NCBI GenBank assembly: GCA_900766635.1
Contig: CAAFWA010000234.1
Span: 1-6,507, forward strand
DNA length: 6,507 bases
Reading direction: 5' to 3'
Origin: an uncultured Acinetobacter sp.
Lineage (GTDB): Bacteria > Pseudomonadota > Gammaproteobacteria > Pseudomonadales > Moraxellaceae
Positions 1 through 6,507 of this stretch are shown piece by piece (positions within the stretch are counted from its first letter, which is position 1; every line of letters begins with the position of its first letter). The notes below the pieces were generated by a model. The model had not been told where the DNA came from. It made no database searches and worked only from the letters and a program-made list of their open reading frames with translations. The position numbers and the translations under genes were made by a program.

Positions 1-19
1 ACGTGTGCTCTTCCGATCT
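1..19 (+). other. Illumina TruSeq adapter remnant (not genomic)
   Basis: The first 19 bases, ACGTGTGCTCTTCCGATCT, are identical to the 3' end of the Illumina TruSeq read-2 adapter as I know it. An exact 19-mer match at the very end of a sequence is far beyond chance. The adapter ends in the T that joins to an A-tailed insert, so genomic DNA should begin at base 20. The segment should be trimmed, and no biology should be read from it. It also implies that this window starts at a contig end. Confidence 0.95.
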
Positions 20-47
20 AACCTGTGCAAAAAAAATTGTGCAGGTT
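20..47 (+). repeat. Imperfect hairpin with A-rich loop at the contig edge
   Basis: Bases 20-30 (AACCTGTGCAA) pair with 37-47 (TTGTGCAGGTT) as an 11-bp RNA stem with two adjacent G-U wobbles, closing on a loop of six A residues (31-36). On the minus strand the wobbles become C-A mismatches, so the + strand transcript folds better. No T-run follows, so it is not a clear intrinsic terminator. It could be the 3' end structure of an upstream gene lying beyond the contig edge. The left side is cut by the adapter junction, so the full extent of the inverted repeat is unknown. Confidence 0.45.
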
Positions 48-83
48 ACGCTTTAATCTCTAGCAATTACACCTTTAGGGTGA

Positions 84-112
84 TTGTAAGTTCTAAGAAA
101 AGCATATATTTT
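84..112 (+). promoter_or_regulatory. Possible sigma70-type promoter for the MBL-fold gene
   Basis: TTGTAA (84-89) is followed after 17 bases by TATTTT (107-112). An overlapping TATATT at 105-110 is closer to the -10 consensus but leaves only 15 bases. Either would start transcription about 40 bases upstream of the ATG at 161. An imperfect inverted repeat (CAAT..CACC at 64-73 with GGTGATTG at 79-86) overlaps the -35 and could be an operator or be chance. The AT-rich stretch 20-160 holds no coding sequence I can support. Confidence 0.35.
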
Positions 113-160
113 GTGTGGAATTAATATAAACAATGCACAACATCCTGCAAGGGGATTTAT

Positions 161-961
161 ATGGCACTTGAACGTACCACATCACAAGTCTTATTTGATA
201 ATGGCACCCATAAATGTATTAGCTTTACAAGTCTTGTGCAGGGTGAGGGTATTCAAGCCAATCAATTCCTAATTATTGATCATGGTCGTGCTGCAGTGCT
301 TGATCCGGGCGGAGATTTAACCTATGTACCACTGACTATGGAGTTGAGCCGTTACACGAAACTAAAAAATTTAGATTACGTGATGGCATCGCATCAAGAC
401 CCTGACATTATTACTTCTATGCCACGTTGGTTGGTGTATACCGATGCCAAAATTGTGGCGTCTAAACTGTGGGCACGCTTTTTACCGCATTTAAACTCTG
501 CCTTTATGACCGATCGTATGAAAGGCAATTGGCTAGATCGTTTAATTGAACTGCCTGACCCAGGCCAAGTGATTCCTTTAGGTGAGTCCTCTATTGTGGC
601 TGTGCCTGCGCATTTTTTACATTCGGTTGGTAATTTCCAATTCTACGATCCACTGGCAAAAATCTTATTCTCAGGTGACATGGGCGCTTCGATTGTTGAT
701 GACGGTCAGGCGATTGTTGAGGATTTTGAGCAGCACATTGCTAAAATGAAAGGCTTCCATCAACGTTATATGTGCTCAAACAAAGTCATTCGCTTATGGG
801 TGAATATGGTGCGCACGATGGATGTAGATATGATTGTACCGCAGCATGGTTTACCGTTTGTGGGTAAAGAGAAAATTAATCAATTTTTAGATTGGGTCGA
901 GACTTTAGAATGTGGTACCGATTTAATGGATGAACGCGTTTTTAGTTATCCACTAAAATAA
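161..961 (+). CDS. MBL-fold oxygen-binding di-iron (flavodiiron-like) protein
   Basis: This is a 266-residue metallo-beta-lactamase-fold protein of the oxygen-binding di-iron type, related to the catalytic domain of flavodiiron proteins (FprA/ROO). Its metal-site residues line up in order: H78-x-D80-x-D82 (in SHQDPDI), H154 (in HFLHSVGNFQFYD), D173 (in LFSGDMG) and H229 (in PQHG). Together these match the six-ligand set of flavodiiron enzymes, with Asp in place of the usual Glu at the second position and Ile where many family members have a further His. There is no flavodoxin or rubredoxin domain, no signal peptide and no membrane segment, so it is a single-domain cytoplasmic protein. Possible roles are O2/NO binding, sensing or reduction with a separate electron donor; none is proven here. 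The start is supported by AAGGGG at 149-154, six bases before the ATG. Fold and family are well supported, but the substrate is unknown. Confidence 0.82.
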   Translation: MALERTTSQVLFDNGTHKCISFTSLVQGEGIQANQFLIIDHGRAAVLDPGGDLTYVPLTMELSRYTKLKNLDYVMASHQDPDIITSMPRWLVYTDAKIVASKLWARFLPHLNSAFMTDRMKGNWLDRLIELPDPGQVIPLGESSIVAVPAHFLHSVGNFQFYDPLAKILFSGDMGASIVDDGQAIVEDFEQHIAKMKGFHQRYMCSNKVIRLWVNMVRTMDVDMIVPQHGLPFVGKEKINQFLDWVETLECGTDLMDERVFSYPLK

Positions 962-981
962 CAATCGATCACAAAAAAATA

Positions 982-1010
982 TTGCCTGAAAAAAACAGTT
1001 TTTTTAAAAT
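982..1010 (+). promoter_or_regulatory. Candidate promoter upstream of the cysteine-cluster gene
   Basis: TTGCCT (982-987) and TAAAAT (1005-1010) are separated by 17 bases, matching the sigma70 consensus at four and five of six positions. The spacer contains a perfect A7-CAG-T7 inverted repeat (989-1005). That repeat could instead act as a very weak terminator for the preceding gene, but its stem is only A-T pairs. Transcription would start near 1017, about 30 bases before the ATG at 1048. The call rests on sequence match alone. Confidence 0.4.
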
Positions 1011-1038
1011 TTTTCGTCCCAAGATTGCTGACGAAAAG
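1010..1038 (+). promoter_or_regulatory. Hairpin overlapping the ribosome binding site of the next gene
   Basis: TTTTCGTC (1011-1018) is exactly complementary to GACGAAAA (1030-1037), extended by one possible T-G pair (1010/1038), with an 11-base loop. The right arm runs into the only purine-rich ribosome binding site candidate, AAGAG at 1036-1040, seven bases before the ATG. In a read-through transcript from the upstream gene the site would be partly paired. A transcript starting near 1017 would lack most of the left arm. The structure is visible in the sequence; the regulatory role is inference. Confidence 0.35.
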
Positions 1039-1047
1039 AGCTAAAAA

Positions 1048-1413
1048 ATGTTATCGCAATTGGTGACAGAAAATTCGTGCTTAAGTTGTGGTGCGTGTTG
1101 TGCGCACTTTCGGGTTTCTTTTTATTGGGCAGAGGGTTTGAATCTGCCAGAGCATTACACAGAGCCTGTAACGCCTGTCTATAGCTGTATGGCAGGTACT
1201 AATCAACCCCAACCACGCTGTATCGCTTTAGAGGGTGAAATTGGCGTTGAGGTGAGTTGTTCGGTATATGCAGCCCGTAGTTCAAGTTGTAAAGAGGTAC
1301 AAGCAGGCGATGCACAGTGCAATAAAGCCCGTGCTGCTCATAATATGATTCGTCTGATTCAAATTGAGAGCTTACCTGCCAACAATGAGCATGATTTTGA
1401 TCGAGTCAGTTAA
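1048..1413 (+). CDS. YkgJ-type cysteine-cluster protein
   Basis: This is a 121-residue protein with nine cysteines: C11, C14, C17 and C18 in the N-terminal CLSCGACC motif, then C47, C58, C71, C81 and C91. The opening CxxCxxCC motif and the later spread cysteines are typical of the YkgJ / UPF0153 family, proposed to bind zinc or an iron-sulfur cluster, whose function is not established. The length is close to the usual small size of the family. There is no signal peptide or membrane segment. The C-terminal 20 residues are polar and cysteine-free. The ATG at 1048 is preceded by AAGAG (1036-1040), and the first motif begins only ten residues in, so a later start would remove it. It lies 86 bases after the di-iron protein gene and may be partly co-transcribed with it. 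The family assignment is solid; no reaction can be named. Confidence 0.82.
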   Translation: MLSQLVTENSCLSCGACCAHFRVSFYWAEGLNLPEHYTEPVTPVYSCMAGTNQPQPRCIALEGEIGVEVSCSVYAARSSSCKEVQAGDAQCNKARAAHNMIRLIQIESLPANNEHDFDRVS

Positions 1414-1419
1414 ATTTAA

Positions 1420-1440
1420 GGGCAAAGCTTGCTTTGCCCC
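1420..1440 (+). terminator. Strong hairpin without U-tract, possible 3' end structure
   Basis: GGGCAAAGC (1420-1428) and GCTTTGCCC (1431-1439) form a perfect stem starting seven bases after the stop codon of the cysteine-cluster gene. The following bases are CAAATCAAAAG, so the T-run of a normal intrinsic terminator is missing on the + strand. On the minus strand the stem is followed by TTAAATTT, which is only moderately T-rich. It may block 3' exonucleases or mark a factor-dependent stop. The hairpin is certain; its terminating function is not. Confidence 0.45.
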
Positions 1441-1557
1441 AAATCAAAAGCCAAGAAAATCTTAAAAAAACTATCAGAAATAAGGGCTTGTTCTAAATAA
1501 ACTTATAGTCTATTCAGCAAGATAGGATATTTTTTAACATCTTTATCTAAATTTAAA

Positions 1558-1586
1558 TGAATAAAAGCCAAAATTTTGTTTATAAT
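1558..1586 (+). promoter_or_regulatory. guaB promoter
   Basis: A perfect -10 hexamer TATAAT lies at 1581-1586. The best -35 at 17-base spacing is the weak TGAATA (1558-1563), and the sequence above it (about 1530-1575) is very AT-rich, which could serve as an UP element. The likely start is near 1592, giving a leader of about 24 bases. The bases between -10 and the start, AGCGCA, are mostly G/C. This resembles the GC-rich discriminators of stringently controlled promoters, a property known for E. coli guaB. No convincing PurR-type operator was seen. Confidence 0.65.
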
Positions 1587-1588
1587 AG

Positions 1589-3082
<1,494 letters not shown>

Positions 3083-3101
3083 TTTGTTAATCTATAGATT
3101 G

Positions 3102-3131
3102 AAAAAGCCGTCATAAAATGACGGCTTTTTT
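3102..3131 (+). terminator. Intrinsic terminator of guaB
   Basis: GCCGTCAT (3107-3114) pairs perfectly with ATGACGGC (3118-3125) around an AAA loop. The stem is extended by A5 on the left and T5 on the right, and a run of six T residues (3126-3131) follows. This is a textbook rho-independent terminator and, because of the A-run, could work in both directions. A 12-base palindrome, AATCTATAGATT (3089-3100), sits just before it. It separates guaB from the glmM cluster. Confidence 0.93.
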
Positions 3132-3151
3132 ATATTTTGGTGATAAAGTAT

Positions 3152-3182
3152 TTGGCATTTAAAACCAAGCGCTGCCTAAGAT
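3152..3182 (+). promoter_or_regulatory. Weak candidate promoter for the glmM-pdxH-recJ cluster
   Basis: A promoter is expected between the guaB terminator and glmM. The best -35 is TTGGCA (3152-3157, five of six). The nearest -10 match is TAAGAT (3177-3182) at a long 19-base spacing. It overlaps a small hairpin, GCTGC (3171-3175) with GCAGC (3183-3187). An alternative pair, TTGGTG (3137-3142) and TAAAAC (3160-3165), has better spacing but poorer hexamers. The location of the start is therefore uncertain. Confidence 0.3.
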
Positions 3183-3210
3183 GCAGCAATAAAAATATAG
3201 CGAGCAAAGT

Positions 3211-4542
3211 ATGAGTTATTTTGGTACCGATGGTATTCGTGGTAAGTTTGGTGTATTGCCAATTACCCCTGAATTTGCTTTAAAACTAGGTTTTGCTGCG
3301 GGTAAAGTATTAAAACGCAACAGTAAAAAGAAAAAACCTATTGTAGTGATGGGCAAAGATACCCGTTTATCTGGCTATATTTTAGAAGCAGCCTTGCAAG
3401 CAGGTTTAAATGCGGCAGGGGTTTATGTGCATTTGCTTGGGCCATTACCAACACCTGCGATTGCTCACTTAACGCGTGCTTTACATGCGAGCTTAGGTAT
3501 TGTGATTTCAGCGTCACATAATCCATATTTTGATAATGGCATTAAATTCTTTTCAAGTGAAGGTAAAAAATTACCCGATAGTTTACAAGAAGAAATTAAC
3601 CAAGAACTTGAAAATGATTTGATCATTGAAGACACCGCAAATTTGGGTAAAAGTGTGCGTGTTAAAGATGCTAATGGTCGTTACATCGAATTTTGTAAGT
3701 CAACATTCCCATATCATCTTGATTTAAACGACTTAAAAATTGTGGTCGATTGTGCCAATGGTTCAGCTTATAACGTAGGTCCTGCGGTATTTAGAGAACT
3801 TGGTGCAAAAGTCATTGCAATTTTTAATGAACCAGATGGTCTTAATATTAACGAAGATTGTGGTTCAACCCATCCAGAGCGTTTAAAAGCTGCGGTGCTT
3901 GAGCATCAAGCTGATTTAGGTATTGCATTTGATGGCGATGCTGATCGTGTGATTATGATTGATCAACATGGCCAAGAAATCACAGGCGATCATATTCTTT
4001 ATATTTTAGCGACTAAAGCGACACAAAAACCTGCGGGTATTGTGGGCACACTCATGAGTAATATGGCGTTAGAGCTTGCTTTACAACAGGCGAATGTACC
4101 ATTTGTACGTGCTAAAGTGGGTGATCGTTATGTATTGCAAGGCTTAGAAGAGAATGGTTGGGTCACTGGTGGTGAGCCATCAGGTCATATTTTGACTTTA
4201 GATAAAAGCACTACAGGTGATGCCATTATTGCAGCTTTACAGGTACTGACAGTGATGGTTGAGCGTAAACAAAGCCTTGCTGAGTTGGTCGCTGATTTTA
4301 AATTACTACCAAACGTTTTAGTCAATGTACGTCTAGAACAGATGTTTGATCCATTTAGCGTACCTGCTTTAGTCTCTGAATTTACAAAAGCGGAAGAAAC
4401 CCTCAAAGGCCGTGGCCGTTTATTGATTCGTAAATCAGGTACAGAACCTGTCATTCGTGTGATGGTTGAGGGGGATGACTTAGAAGAGGTCAACACTTTA
4501 GCGCATCATTTGGCAGATGCTGTACGTGCGAATGCTGTTTAA
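3211..4542 (+). CDS. glmM: Phosphoglucosamine mutase
   Basis: GlmM interconverts glucosamine-6-phosphate and glucosamine-1-phosphate in the cytoplasm, feeding UDP-GlcNAc for peptidoglycan and lipopolysaccharide. The 443 residues are close to the usual 445. Domain 1 opens with YFGTDGIRG and carries the active-site phosphoserine loop ISASHNP (Ser102, same number as in E. coli). The metal-binding loop is DGDADR (241-246). The sugar-binding loop is GEPSGH (321-326). The C-terminal phosphate-binding loop is [10 protein letters not shown] (407-416). All key residues are present. The start gives the normal family N-terminus, although the only ribosome binding site candidate is a poor GCGAG just upstream (about 3200-3204). 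It is the first gene of a three-gene cluster and, unlike in E. coli, folP does not precede it. Confidence 0.97.
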   Translation: MSYFGTDGIRGKFGVLPITPEFALKLGFAAGKVLKRNSKKKKPIVVMGKDTRLSGYILEAALQAGLNAAGVYVHLLGPLPTPAIAHLTRALHASLGIVISASHNPYFDNGIKFFSSEGKKLPDSLQEEINQELENDLIIEDTANLGKSVRVKDANGRYIEFCKSTFPYHLDLNDLKIVVDCANGSAYNVGPAVFRELGAKVIAIFNEPDGLNINEDCGSTHPERLKAAVLEHQADLGIAFDGDADRVIMIDQHGQEITGDHILYILATKATQKPAGIVGTLMSNMALELALQQANVPFVRAKVGDRYVLQGLEENGWVTGGEPSGHILTLDKSTTGDAIIAALQVLTVMVERKQSLAELVADFKLLPNVLVNVRLEQMFDPFSVPALVSEFTKAEETLKGRGRLLIRKSGTEPVIRVMVEGDDLEEVNTLAHHLADAVRANAV

Positions 4543-4551
4543 GGAAGAATC

Positions 4552-5208
4552 ATGACAGATGTGATTAAAGATTTAAGTGAGTTACGTTTAAGCTATCAAA
4601 AAGGTGAGTTGCACGAAGATCAAGTGAATCGTGATCCTCATGTACAATTTTTACAATGGTTTAATCAAGCGTTAACAGCGCAATTACATGAGCCGTATGC
4701 CATGTCAATTGCCACTGCTGATGGTCAAGGTCGTCCGCATGTGCGTACGGTATTGTTACGTGGTGCAACCGAGGCAGGTTATGACTTTTATACCAACTAT
4801 GACAGTCAAAAAGGCTTAGATTTAGCTCAAAATCCGTACGCAGAGATTTTATTTTATTGGCCAGAACTTGAGCGTCAGGTGCGTATTTCTGGTCGAGTTG
4901 CAAAAATTTCTGAGCAAGAATCAACGGATTACTATCATAAGCGCCCGCGCGATAGCCAAATTGCCGCACATATTAGCACCCCACAAAGTGGTGTGATTGC
5001 GAGTCGTGAAGAGTTGCAAAAGCGCTTTGATGACCTACAAGCTCAGGTGGCTACACAAGTAGAATTGGCAAAACCTGAATTTTGGGGTGGCTATCGTTTA
5101 GTGCCTGAGCATTACGAATTTTGGCAAGGTCGACCAAATCGCTTACATGATCGCCTAATTTATGAAAGAATTGAAAGTCACTGGAAGCTACAACGTCTGA
5201 TGCCTTAA
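4552..5208 (+). CDS. pdxH: Pyridoxamine/pyridoxine 5'-phosphate oxidase
   Basis: PdxH is an FMN-dependent homodimeric oxidase that converts pyridoxine- or pyridoxamine-5'-phosphate to PLP with O2, the last step of vitamin B6 synthesis and salvage. The 218 residues match the E. coli length. Visible motifs are RTVLLRG (65-71) and FYTNYDSQKG (79-88) for FMN, RQVRISG (108-114), the RPRDSQIAAHIS..QS segment (131-146), and the C-terminal WGGYRL..EFWQGRPNRLHDR signature (178-201). R197 and H199 fall at the positions used for substrate binding in E. coli. The gene starts nine bases after the glmM stop. AAGGAAG (4541-4547) overlaps that stop and is a strong ribosome binding site, which supports this ATG and co-transcription with glmM. 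Confidence 0.97.
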   Translation: MTDVIKDLSELRLSYQKGELHEDQVNRDPHVQFLQWFNQALTAQLHEPYAMSIATADGQGRPHVRTVLLRGATEAGYDFYTNYDSQKGLDLAQNPYAEILFYWPELERQVRISGRVAKISEQESTDYYHKRPRDSQIAAHISTPQSGVIASREELQKRFDDLQAQVATQVELAKPEFWGGYRLVPEHYEFWQGRPNRLHDRLIYERIESHWKLQRLMP

Positions 5209-6507
5209 ATGACCAAGATCCTTGTTCAACAACGTCCATTTCTCACACGCCCTGAAAATTTTCAGGGCGTGTCGCCTTTGGTGGCAAAAATTTTAGCGCG
5301 CCGTGGTGTGCAATCCACACAAGAATTAGAACTCAAGCTCAAACATCTGCTTGCCCCAACCATGTTGGGTTTACCAGAAGCAATTACCTTGATTGATCAA
5401 GCGATTGATCAACAGAAAAAAATCGTGATTGTGGGCGACTATGATGCCGATGGGGCAACCAGTACAGCGTTGATGGTACTTGCTTTACGCGAAATGGGTG
5501 CTGACGTTGAATATTTAGTCCCTGATCGTTTTAAGTATGGTTATGGTTTAACGCCTGCAATTGCAGACTTAGCCTTTGCAAAATTCACCCCAGATCTATT
5601 AATTACTGTAGATAACGGAATTTCGAGTCATGAGGGTGTGCAACAGGCTCAAGATCATGGCATGCAAGTGATTATTACTGATCACCATCTGACGACTAAA
5701 CCTACTCCACAGGCTGAAGCTGTGGTTAATCCTAATCAATTGGGTTGTCCTTTCCCAAGTAAAGCTTTAGCAGGGGTGGGTGTCGCTTTTTATGTGTTGG
5801 CGAATTTATCAAGCCATCGTAAACAACAAGGCAAAAGCCATGTAGCGATGGTGCAGTACCTCGATCTAGTGGCTTTAGGTACTTATGCCGATGTGGCGAG
5901 TTTAGATTATAACAACCGTATTTTGATTGAAGCAGGCGTGCAGCGTATCCGTCAGCAACAGTGCCGAGCAGGCATTATTGCTTTGCTCGATTTAGCCAAA
6001 CGTGATCCTCTGCATTTAACCGCTGCTGATTTAGGCTTTGTGCTTGGCCCACGTATTAATGCTGCAGGGCGTATGGATACTATGGACATCGGCATTGAGT
6101 GCTTATTGGCAGCCAATTTAGAAATAGCCTATCCATTGGCAGAGCAACTCAATCAATTAAATCTAGAACGACGTCAAGTTGAAGGGCAAATTAAGCAAGA
6201 TGCACTTGCCACCCTTGAACATATTCAACTAGATCAAGACAATCTACCGCCTGCCTTAGTGCTGTTTGAACCGCATTGGCATCAAGGGGTGATTGGGATT
6301 GTAGCAGGGCGCTTAAAAGAGCAATTTCACCGTCCAAGTATTGTTTTTGCTTGCGATGAAGATGGTGTGCATATTAAAGGCTCAGCACGTTCGATTGAAG
6401 GCATTCATATTCGAGATGCCATTGAAATGCTCGCCGAACAATATCCACATTTAGTCAGTCATTTTGGTGGTCATGCAGCAGCAGCAGGTTTAACCATTAA
6501 AAAACAA
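5209..6507 (+). CDS. recJ: Single-stranded-DNA exonuclease RecJ (3' end outside the window)
   Basis: RecJ degrades single-stranded DNA 5' to 3' in RecF-pathway recombination, base excision and mismatch repair. The frame is open for 433 codons to the window end; the family is usually about 570-580 residues, so the C-terminal OB-fold region is missing here through window truncation. The DHH nuclease motifs are intact: DYDADG (77-82), TVDNG (133-137), TDHH (157-160) and GTYADVA (224-230). These are followed by GPRINAAGRM (280-289) and the DHHA1-type GSARS (391-395) and HFGGHAAAAG (418-427). The ATG follows the pdxH stop with no gap. It gives the right N-terminal spacing to the first motif. No ribosome binding site lies at normal distance, and the nearest purine run, GGAAG at 5183-5187, is about 21 bases away, so initiation probably depends on ribosomes finishing pdxH. 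A perfect palindrome lies at codons 13-22. Confidence 0.96.
   Translation, partial: MTKILVQQRPFLTRPENFQGVSPLVAKILARRGVQSTQELELKLKHLLAPTMLGLPEAITLIDQAIDQQKKIVIVGDYDADGATSTALMVLALREMGADVEYLVPDRFKYGYGLTPAIADLAFAKFTPDLLITVDNGISSHEGVQQAQDHGMQVIITDHHLTTKPTPQAEAVVNPNQLGCPFPSKALAGVGVAFYVLANLSSHRKQQGKSHVAMVQYLDLVALGTYADVASLDYNNRILIEAGVQRIRQQQCRAGIIALLDLAKRDPLHLTAADLGFVLGPRINAAGRMDTMDIGIECLLAANLEIAYPLAEQLNQLNLERRQVEGQIKQDALATLEHIQLDQDNLPPALVLFEPHWHQGVIGIVAGRLKEQFHRPSIVFACDEDGVHIKGSARSIEGIHIRDAIEMLAEQYPHLVSHFGGHAAAAGLTIKKQ
5245..5272. repeat. 28-nt perfect palindrome within the start of recJ
   Basis: ACACGCCCTGAAAA (5245-5258) is followed directly by its exact reverse complement (5259-5272). In RNA it can form a 12-bp GC-rich stem with an AAUU loop. 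It begins 36 bases after the recJ ATG start and covers codons 13 to the first base of 22 (TRPENFQGV plus part of Ser). No T-run follows, so it is not a standard terminator. The sequence fact is certain; a role in mRNA stability, ribosome or polymerase pausing, or protein binding is inference. Confidence 0.9.

Noticed and set aside
64..86. Imperfect inverted repeat CAAT..CACC / GGTGATTG as an operator or terminator
   Set aside because: It needs a 2-base bulge, has no T-run and has no known operator match. It is mentioned only with the promoter.
989..1005. A7-CAG-T7 inverted repeat as a terminator for the di-iron protein gene
   Set aside because: The stem would be only A-T pairs with a 3-base loop and has no GC core, so it is too weak to call. 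It also sits in the spacer of a candidate promoter.
1488..1516. Second guaB promoter TTGTTC-N17-TATTCA
   Set aside because: Both hexamers are poor matches, and such pairs occur by chance in AT-rich DNA. The TATAAT at 1581 is a better candidate.

Overview
The window looks like the left end of a draft-assembly contig from a gammaproteobacterium, most likely Acinetobacter or a close Moraxellaceae relative. This is inferred from the AT-rich base composition, the T/A-ending codon style, the protein sequences and the gene set guaB / glmM-pdxH-recJ. No rRNA, tRNA, CRISPR array, transposase or phage gene was seen. All genes lie on the + strand and almost all of the window is ordinary chromosomal housekeeping sequence.

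Layout. Bases 1-19 are not genomic: they match the 3' end of the Illumina TruSeq read-2 adapter. Genomic sequence starts at 20 with an imperfect hairpin and a short AT-rich upstream region. Two small, poorly characterised genes follow. The first (161-961) is a stand-alone metallo-beta-lactamase-fold protein of the oxygen-binding di-iron (flavodiiron-like) type. The second (1048-1413) is a YkgJ-type cysteine-cluster protein. A 202-bp gap carries a hairpin without a U-tract and the guaB promoter with a perfect TATAAT. guaB (1616-3082, IMP dehydrogenase) appears monocistronic and ends in a textbook intrinsic terminator (3102-3131).

The second half is a tight cluster: glmM (3211-4542, phosphoglucosamine mutase), pdxH (4552-5208, pyridoxamine-phosphate oxidase) and recJ (from 5209, cut off by the window end after 433 codons). 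pdxH starts 9 nt after the glmM stop with a good ribosome binding site. recJ starts at the base directly after the pdxH stop with no evident ribosome binding site, so it probably depends on translational coupling.

The genes serve separate core functions: guanine nucleotide synthesis, cell-wall amino-sugar synthesis, PLP cofactor supply and DNA repair. The co-transcribed trio is a shared transcription unit rather than one pathway. I see no new multi-gene system. The points most worth a second look are the 28-nt perfect palindrome inside the 5' end of recJ, the adapter read-through at the contig edge, the HxDxD variant of the di-iron site in the first gene, and a hairpin that overlaps the ykgJ-like ribosome binding site.
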